This document shows positions 28,701 through 37,700 of a stretch of 64,000 nucleotides of DNA, in pieces. This DNA is from Mytilus trossulus (Eukaryota; Mollusca; Bivalvia; Mytilida; Mytilidae). The position numbers were made by a program, and so were the translations under genes. The stretch's first letter is position 1, and each line of letters starts with the position of its first letter. The stretch lies in contig NC_086376.1 of NCBI RefSeq assembly GCF_036588685.1, forward strand, positions 15,763,911 to 15,827,910, read 5' to 3'. The notes below the pieces were generated by a model. It searched no databases. It was not told the DNA's origin and saw only the letters and a list, made by a program, of their open reading frames with translations.

Positions 28701-31700
28701 CATCAAAGCTGTGATGATATCTACTCAGTAAATCTTTGTCCTCTGGTGACATGACATTAGAATCTAAATTGTTATCTCCCCCTGGACCCATTACAGGAAC
28801 ATCCCTAAAACATAGAAATAAGTTACTATAATAATTGTAGTCAAAAAACATATTTTCATTTGCTATATTACATAGATGAAGGTTTTGCAAAAAGATTTCT
28901 CAGCTTTTGGTCTAATTATTTGATATACCAGTATGTCTTCTCAGGGCCGTAACTACATTGAGGCAAATGAGGCAAATGCCTCATGTTTGAAATTTCAAAA
29001 AAAAAAAAAAAAGTTAAAAAAAAAAAAAAAAAATTGTTCATTTATTGTCCAATACTGTATTACTATAGTCTGGGTGTTAACTTTCATTTGTAAATGTCAG
29101 ATTTTGCGATGTTGCATGTCCATTGATGTCCAGATATTATGCGAGAAAATATTTTAAGACTATACAATGCTACTGCTGACTGGACACATAATAAAAATGG
29201 TCGTTCCTTCATGGGGAATTGAATTTGATTTCAAAGAATACAAAACTGGGTTTTTTTTGCAGATAAAGACTAGATAGCTGACATGGTTTAAATTAAAGTA
29301 AGGCCACCCAATTCCTGGTATCAAATAATTTGAAAAAACCAACAATGTATTGCTATATGACCTTTTACATTGAAGCCCTGTTAAACTTGCATTAAGTCGT
29401 GTTCAGACCCTTAAACAGAAAATAAAGAAATATGGAGTAAACGTGCACGGGCCTTATCCCACAGATTATCAATGCATAGAAAAAATACAAATGCTCAACA
29501 GTCAAAGTTTTTATTCCTGTTCTTTATCTTGAAAGTTGCTTGAGGGTCTTCAACACTAAGAATCATTAATACCGTAAAACACGGTCAAGATGGTCCCTAG
29601 TGTCGATTTAAGCAGCATACCTGTCAACTCACCCGTTTTTTGCGGGTGACACCCGTTATTTTCACCTCTCACCCGGGAGTTTTTCTTTACCCGGCGGGTC
29701 CCGGGAATTTCTAACATTACCCGTTTCACCCGGAATTCTGACCTGAATTGTTTCCGGTATTTAGAAGTAATACGACCTTCGGTTTTATCGGTCTTTTTCT
29801 ATAACCAAAAGTCAAAATGGAGGACTGTTTACCTGAGCTACGTAACGATACTTTCAACAAGCTACAAGATGAGTTCAGTGACTCGCAGTTGACCCCATTA
29901 GATGAACTTCCACGTTGCACTTCCCCTAAAACTGACATTGGTACATTTTGGGGAGAAATGTCCAAGTTGCATGACATTTTTCTTTACAAGCCAAGATTTT
30001 TTGTTTTGTCAAAACTTGCTAAAACATTACTGGTTTTGCCAAACAGCAATGCAGACAGTGAGAGGGCATTTTCTTAAGTAAAGAAAATAGCTACAGAGTT
30101 TTGGGCTGATCTTAATAAGGATACACTGTGTGCTCTTCTTTCCTGAAAAATGAATACACATTTGCATTGTTATGAACTGAAACCAAGTGCAGTTCTTTTA
30201 AAGAATGCCAAGTCTGCTACTATGGAATATAACAATAGTCTGAAATAAACTTGTATACATGTTCTAGCTGTTTCATATACATATTGACTATATAAATTAT
30301 ATGTAAACATATTTTTGTTCTTCAATTGAGCCTGCAAAATGTCGTACGCGTTATGACCTGAGATTTTTTTTCTCAATGCAGGTCATGACCTGACTTTTCA
30401 TTTTCAGAGGTTGACAGGTATGAAGCAGTATATTTTAAAAAGTATTTAGTACTTAAATGCATGATTTTTATTAGTTATTAGTGGCTTTGGACTAGCTGTC
30501 AGATAACTGTGAGTACTCTCAGATCTGTTCATTGTGTCTTTTTGTGTCGGGATGTATAAGTACCTGGCCACGTCTACTTGTATGTTTGTCCATCTGATGA
30601 GTTTGAGCCTTTTTCAACTGATTTTATAGTTCGTTGTTTATTGTACTGTTATACCACTGTCCCATGTTAGGGGAAGGTTGGGATCCCGCTAATATGTTTA
30701 ACCCCGCCACATTATTTATGTATGTGCCTGTGCCAAGTCAGGAGCCTGTAATTCAGTGGTTGTCGTTTGTTTATGTGTTACATATTTGTTTTTTTTCTTT
30801 AATTTTTTTACATAAATAAGGCCGTTAGTTTTCTCGTTTGAATTGTTTTACATTGTCTTATCGGGGCCTTTTATAGCTGACTATGCGGTATGGGCTTTGT
30901 TCATTGTTGAAGGCCGTACAGTGAACTATAGTTGTTAATGTCTGTGTCATTTTGGTCTTTTGTGGGTATTTGTCTTATTGGCAATCATACCACATCTTCT
31001 TTTTATATTAAAGTAAAATACTGCACTGTCACTATATTTTTAATCTAGTCATTTAAAATCCCCAAAGTCTAAGCACAATACAAGACCAGAACAGACAGTA
31101 AGATCTGGTATTGATGATTATGAGAATTACGATATTTGCTTCATCCTACATATCGGCCTTTTAATGGTGTCCCTAAAACCTAAAAGACTTGAAGTCTTAA
31201 ATTACAATGAATCTTTGTTTTTGCTTTGAGACCAGAATATTGTCGGAAAAAAATAGCTAAAAATTCAATATGTTTCAATGTAAGAAAGAGTCTGAGAAAC
31301 GCTCAGAATGCAGATTTTGCGTTAATTCGCTCAGAGCTTCTGGGGGCCTTAAGCGGCCCCCAACCCCTCGCCCAAAATTTTTGAATATATTTTGCCTCAC
31401 AATTACAAGAGGCTAGTTACGGCCCTGCTTCTATGTCTAGCATGTGATTGAAAAAATATAATTTAAAAATAAAAATATAAAATAGACATAATATGAAATA
31501 GACATATGTGGTAACATATAGTGACCTAAAGTTGTTAGTTTCTGTGTCAAATACTGTAAATTCAGAAATTATTGCGTGCATTTATTATTGCGATTTTGTC
31601 ATTTTAGACTTAAATGCGATTTTAATTTTTACGATTTTGAGAAAAATCTTGGTTAATTCATATAAAATATTTAAAAATGCAAGTTTAAATTATTGCGTTT

Positions 31701-34700
31701 ACAACTCAGTCGCATTTTTCGCAATAATAAAAACCTCTCATTAATTTCTGAATTTACAGTAATATCTTGTGGAGAGTTTTGTCAATTGCAATCATTCCTG
31801 CTTTTTTTTAAAATATATACTCACATGTTTGCCTCCAACAGTTCACATATGTCTTCATGCTTGAACTTATGTGCTAGATAAAGAGCAGTCCAATCATTGG
31901 AAGCTTTCACATTGATATTAGCTCCCAGATTCAGTAGCTGTTCCACTACAGATGTAAAGCCCCGACCAGCAGCTATCATTAGTGGTGTTATACTGGTATG
32001 GCTGTGTTGGTAGTCAACTGAAAACAGACATAACAATGTAACAGTAATGTGTCTATGGTTGTAAAGCCCTGACCAGCATCTATCATTAGTGGTGTTATAC
32101 TGGTATGGCTGTGTTGGTAGTCAACTGAAAACAGACATAACAATGTTACAGTAATGTGTCTATGGTTGTAAAGCCCTAACCAGCAGCTATCATTAGTGGT
32201 GTTATACTGGTATGGCTGTGTTGGTAGTCAACTGAAAACAGACATAACAATGTTACAGTAATGTGTCTTTGGTTGTAAAGCCCTGACCAGCAGCTATCAT
32301 TAGTGGTGTTATACTGGTATGGCTGTGTTGGTAGTCAACTGAAAATAGACATAACAATGTAACAGTAATGTGTCTATGGTTGTAAAGCCCCGACCAGCAG
32401 CTATCATTAGTGGTGTTATAGTGGTATGGCTGTGTTGGTAGTCAACTGAAAACAGACATAACAATGTTACAGTAATGTGTCTATGGTTGTAAAGCCCTGA
32501 CCAGCAGCTATCATTAGTGGTGTTATACTGGTATGGCTGTGTTGTTAGTCAACTGAAAACAGACATAACAATGTAACAGTAATGTGTCTATGGTTGTAAA
32601 GCCCCGACCAGCAGCTATCATTAGTGGTGTTATACTGGTATGGCTGTGTTGGTAGTCAACTGAAAACAGACATAACAATGTAACAGTAATGTGTCTATGG
32701 TTGTAAAGCCCCGACCAGCAGCTATCATTAGTGGTGTTATACTGGTATGGCTGTGTTGGTAGTCAACTGAAAATAGACATAACAATGTACAATTTTTATG
32801 TCAAACCACATCCAAAGTTTATTTAGTGGTATTATACTAGTATTGCTGTGTTGGTGAAAATGTAGTATGAGTTTTTCTCTTTGTTGAAAACCATACAGTG
32901 TTCTATAGTTTCCTATATACTCTCTTAATTTGATTTCTGGTGGATAGTTCAGTTATAGATGATTTTAGGTAAGTAGTTCTTGTGATACGAGTGTTTTACC
33001 ATGCTCTTTGATGCAGAGGAATATTAAATAGTTCCTTTTCAACAATTATTGATCTTATATCCTACATACCACTGACATTTTCACTGAGAATTAAATGAAA
33101 TATTTGTGAGAAGACATCTTCTTTTCCTGTTAACCAGGCTTCACTCAGCAACTGATCCAATTCATTTATTACTCCTGGTTCTAGGTTCTCTTTTTCTTCA
33201 CCTAACTGTAAAACAAACAAAAATTATTTCCGTTTAATACAACAAAGCATAGCCATTATTCAAATAATTTTTTTTTTACTAAGTGCATTTAAAAAAAATG
33301 CTTTATGAACAAATGGATAGCCTGACTGATGTATCAAGTGAGAAATGATGGTAGTTATTCTTTTCTCAACAAATGCCTGTCCTATTGCAAAGTGGTTAAA
33401 GCAAGTCAAACTTATTATTTCTACAGCTATTAATCCACTGAAGACTTATACTATGACCCCCTACACTAGTTCATACCTCTGTAATGTTTTCAGTATTACT
33501 GTGTATAACCTTGTCCTCATTGTCGTCCTCTAAATCTTCTTCATCAGCACAAATCTGTGAACACCATTGTTTTAGTTCTTCATTTTGTTTTTCCACTTGA
33601 TCTTTTTCTTTCTTCAGTTTATTCATCACTTTGTTTGTATAACCAGACCTTAATTACAATTTTAGTCATAAACAAGTTATCTATTAAAAATAGCATTTTT
33701 TTTATTGCTTATAAAGGTTGTTACCGATTAAGCCTTAAACCAGACCAAAATCATATTTGCCTACATGTTACATAATTAAACATTAGCAGTTTTCCATAAA
33801 ACATGATTATCAACTGGAATCCTTAAGGGATTCTAAAGATATCCAGCATTTCTATTTAGAATACAAATTTTAAAGATAAGGTCATGGCTAGCTGAAACCC
33901 TGCTCCGAGGGGCGTGATTTCCCCTTCCCATTGGTGTAACTGGGCTGTTTTCTGCTCTTTTTGATACAATCCCATTTTCAAATTTCTATCCTATATTTTG
34001 GACAATGATGTGCTTGCATCTTTTGTTTCTGATTATTATTTTCTATTTCAAGCCATTAGCATGAAAAGAAAATTTATTAAAAAAAAGATCAAAAGAAAAC
34101 ACAAACAGCAATAAATATTTATTTCTCAACAATGTGTGGTATTAAGCCAACAATCTTACCATTTTAGCACATCTTCTAAATAATATTCCTTTACTTCAAA
34201 CAAACTTCCTGGAACTGAAAGAGGAAAAGTCTCAATTGGCATATTGTGAAGGAAAGACAATAAATAAAATAATGGGAGATAACTCCAGATTTCAAGAACA
34301 TTAATAATAAGATGGAAAACTTCATAATTTTAATTATATTATAAAGGAAAACTCAAAATTGTTTTTTCATTCTAAAACAATTTTTCTATACACTTATAAA
34401 CTTACATTTTCTAGTTTATATGCTATATAATTCTTATTGGGTCTCACCTGACACTACAGGACAACCATTCATATATTTAACAAACAAATCAATGTTTAAT
34501 GCTGCACTCATCAAAACAACTTTCAGACCAGGATACTTCTCAAGTAAATCTCTGACTGCTATTAACAGAAAGTCACTGAATCTGTCTCGTTCATGTATTT
34601 CATCCTAAAAATAAATGCAAGAAACAAAAGATAATTTCACATGCATTTCATAATATTCTAAAAGTTACTTACATTTGCAACTATGAAGTGATTTTAGAAG

Positions 34701-37700
34701 TGGAATCTTAATCTTACTGTTGCATCAAATGAACTTACCAAAATATGCATAACCTTTGACATCATATCTATTTTCCACAATGTATAATATCTGTTATTAA
34801 ATACTTACAAAATAACCAAGGACAACAAATAAACTTACCAAAATAATGTGTGTCACCTCTGACATTGATTCGGTTGATCCCATCAGAGTTCTTAATAATA
34901 CACCATTAGTACAAAATGTCAGTAGTGTCTTGGGAGATACTCTGAAACATATCAAAAATTTTATTTTTTAACAAAAGCTACAGTAAGATTTTTCAAAATC
35001 TTCCCAATAATGTTTTAATATATGACATATATTACTTTATTTACATATGTATGGTATATTTCTAATATTTGAGTAATTTCCTTGCTTCTTGAGATCTTAT
35101 CTTTTTATTTATCTTAAAAACTTAAAAGATTTTTTTTCACAGAGAATACAAGAGTATGCAAAGCAAAATATATATGACACTTACTTGCTTTCCAATCTGA
35201 TCTGATATCCAACAGTCTGTCCAATTTTTTCTCCCCTCTCAGCAGCAACTCTCTCAGCAATACTAAGAGCAGCTATTCTTCTGGGTTGTGTACAGAATAT
35301 TCTACACACTTTACTTTGCTCCTGGCAATAGTCTAAAATCATCTGAGGAACCTAAAATAAATGCAAAATTAAATTAGTCAAAAGCTTGTAATTTTGTAAA
35401 ATTCAGCAAAACAGAACCAAACACAAACTCATTCTGTTACTCTGTAACTTCATAGTAGACTCACATACAAAGCATCAGCTCAATATGTGTAGGCATTTAG
35501 AAAAAAAAACAACGTTTAAAACAATTATTTTTAAGAGATTCTCAAACTTCAAAGCAGTTATTTTGCCAAAGTTAAGCTGAGCCGATTCAAACATATCCTT
35601 GATGTGTAACTCATCATAGAAGACTCAAAATCTTCTCAATATATGAAGGCGTTTAGAAAAAAAAGTCTGTATAAATCTTCGTCGAGGAGTGACGCATAAG
35701 AGTAAACTTATATGGTGTGCACCAATATGTGGAGGCGCCATAAAAATACATATAACATCACACATTTTTAAGCTTTTTATACATTTATTGACCCTTTATA
35801 GTGTGTTTGAATATTTATAGTTACAAGTGAAATAAGTTACCTGTGTAGTTTTACCTGACCCAGTTTCACCAGAAACTAAGATGGCCTGGTTACTGTTGAT
35901 AGCCTCCATGATCTCTGCTTTATATTTAAATACAGGTAAAGTTTCTCTGAAGCTATCCAAATCAGAACTGCCACGCTCTGGTGGTATTTGAGCTACTCCG
36001 TTATTTAATTTACCAATTGTTGTCTTGTTCAGTTCTTTTGTTACTGAAAAATCAATTTCATATTTCTTCTTCAATTTACATTCTTACTTCAAAGAATATA
36101 AAGGTTCAATATAGCTATGTAGCTAACAATGTACATTATAAAACTGTTTACTAAAACAGTTTTAACAAGTATTGGTCATAAATTTTCTTACTTTTCTTCC
36201 TGTTTTTACTTTTTGCTGAAATTTATGACTATTGAAATAAATGAAACTCCATCACAAACTGTTTTCCTAGTTTTAAATTGTTATTGACAAATAAAGGTTT
36301 TTATTCTAATTTTTTTTAAATATTAATTTAACCTAGATCACAACTTTATACATGTGTAAATTAAGTTCATTATAGATAGCAAAAGACTAAATTGCAGACT
36401 TGAACTCAATTATCTTTCTCTCAGAAAGTTAGTGACCTCATACAGCAGATGGATGTATGTAAAACATTTTTTTTCACATGACATGAAAAATACCAGACTT
36501 TCGACAGTATTATCACTGTTAAATATGTTATTTGAATATTTCAAGAAATGTAGATTTAAAAAAAATAAAATATTGATTTGCCCACAGTTTTGTTTCCATT
36601 AAATTCACCTTACCCTCTATTCACAGTAAGGCTCATTGTATGTTTCGATTCTTATCAATGTTTTAGGTGTAGTTTAATGCTTTGATAGAGTATAGGTGTG
36701 CCATGCAAATATTTCATGACAACCAACTTAATAAACATCTACATGTAATGCCATCAAAAATCAAGATTGTGAAAAACTTGAATGAGATATCTTATGAATT
36801 TCTAACCTTCATTGACAGAAATTCTTTCAGTTTTTGGTAACAAGTCTTGTCTTTCTTTACTTGTGAGAGGAAATCTTTGAAGAAGGCTATGTATTTGTTG
36901 TCTTGAATTTCTGACCATGTGAAGACTTGCTGCTGATTGAGTGGCCAAACTCCCTTCCTTCTTATAAACAGTAAGGTATCTGCTTGACCTTTTCCTATAA
37001 TAAGAAAGTGGTAACACTCGCAATGATCAATTTCTTTAAACAACACAATATTCTAAGATATGTCAATACTTTCAGGAAATAGATTTGTTGTTATTATAAA
37101 AAAAGATGTGATATGATTGCCAATGAAGTCTTTAACTCAGTGGTTGTCGTTTGTTGATGTGTGACATATTTTTTTTCTTTCATTTTTTGTACATAAATTA
37201 GGCCATTAGTTTTTTCCTTTGAATTGTTTTACATTTTTCATTTCGGGGCCTTTAATAGCTGACTATGCATTATGCGCTTTGCTCATTGTTTAAGGCGGTA
37301 CAGTGACCTATAGTGGTAAATTTCTGTGTCATTTAGTCTCTTTGTGAGATTTTCTCATTGGCAAGCATACCACATCTTCTTTTATATATTCACCACTGAC
37401 TAGATGTCCTTTGGGTCTTTGTGATCTTAAGTTACTGCCACATTGATTATTTAAACCACATCAACTTTTATTCCTACAAATATCCTAATGTGTATATGAC
37501 CCAACAACAGACTTACCCACTACTTTTTGTATGAAATCCCATTCCCTGACACAGCCTATGAACATAGGCTCTTTCTGTGGCTGTTAATGAAGATGGAAAT
37601 TCCAGTACTACAAAAAATATTAAAATGTATTCAAGAGATACAATGTTTTAGATTTATGAGTTTGACTATCCCTTTGGAATCTTTTGTCCCTCTTTTAGTT

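Larger units (their letters stand above)
28942..31427. mobile_element. hAT-like element with CTTCT duplication, host of a nested insertion
   Basis: Ends CAGGGCCGTAACTA and TAGTTACGGCCCTG are perfect inverted copies, flanked by CTTCT (28937-28941, 31428-31432). It contains a second hAT-like element (29616-30422) and a common dispersed repeat (about 30590-31012). No transposase of its own is visible. It lies in the YTHDC2 intron between exons 13 and 12. Confidence 0.85.

Noticed and set aside
36792-37046. 84-codon minus-strand frame over YTHDC2 exon 4
   Set aside because: It is an alternative frame; the exon 3 phase and family match support the frame that reads [10 protein letters not shown].
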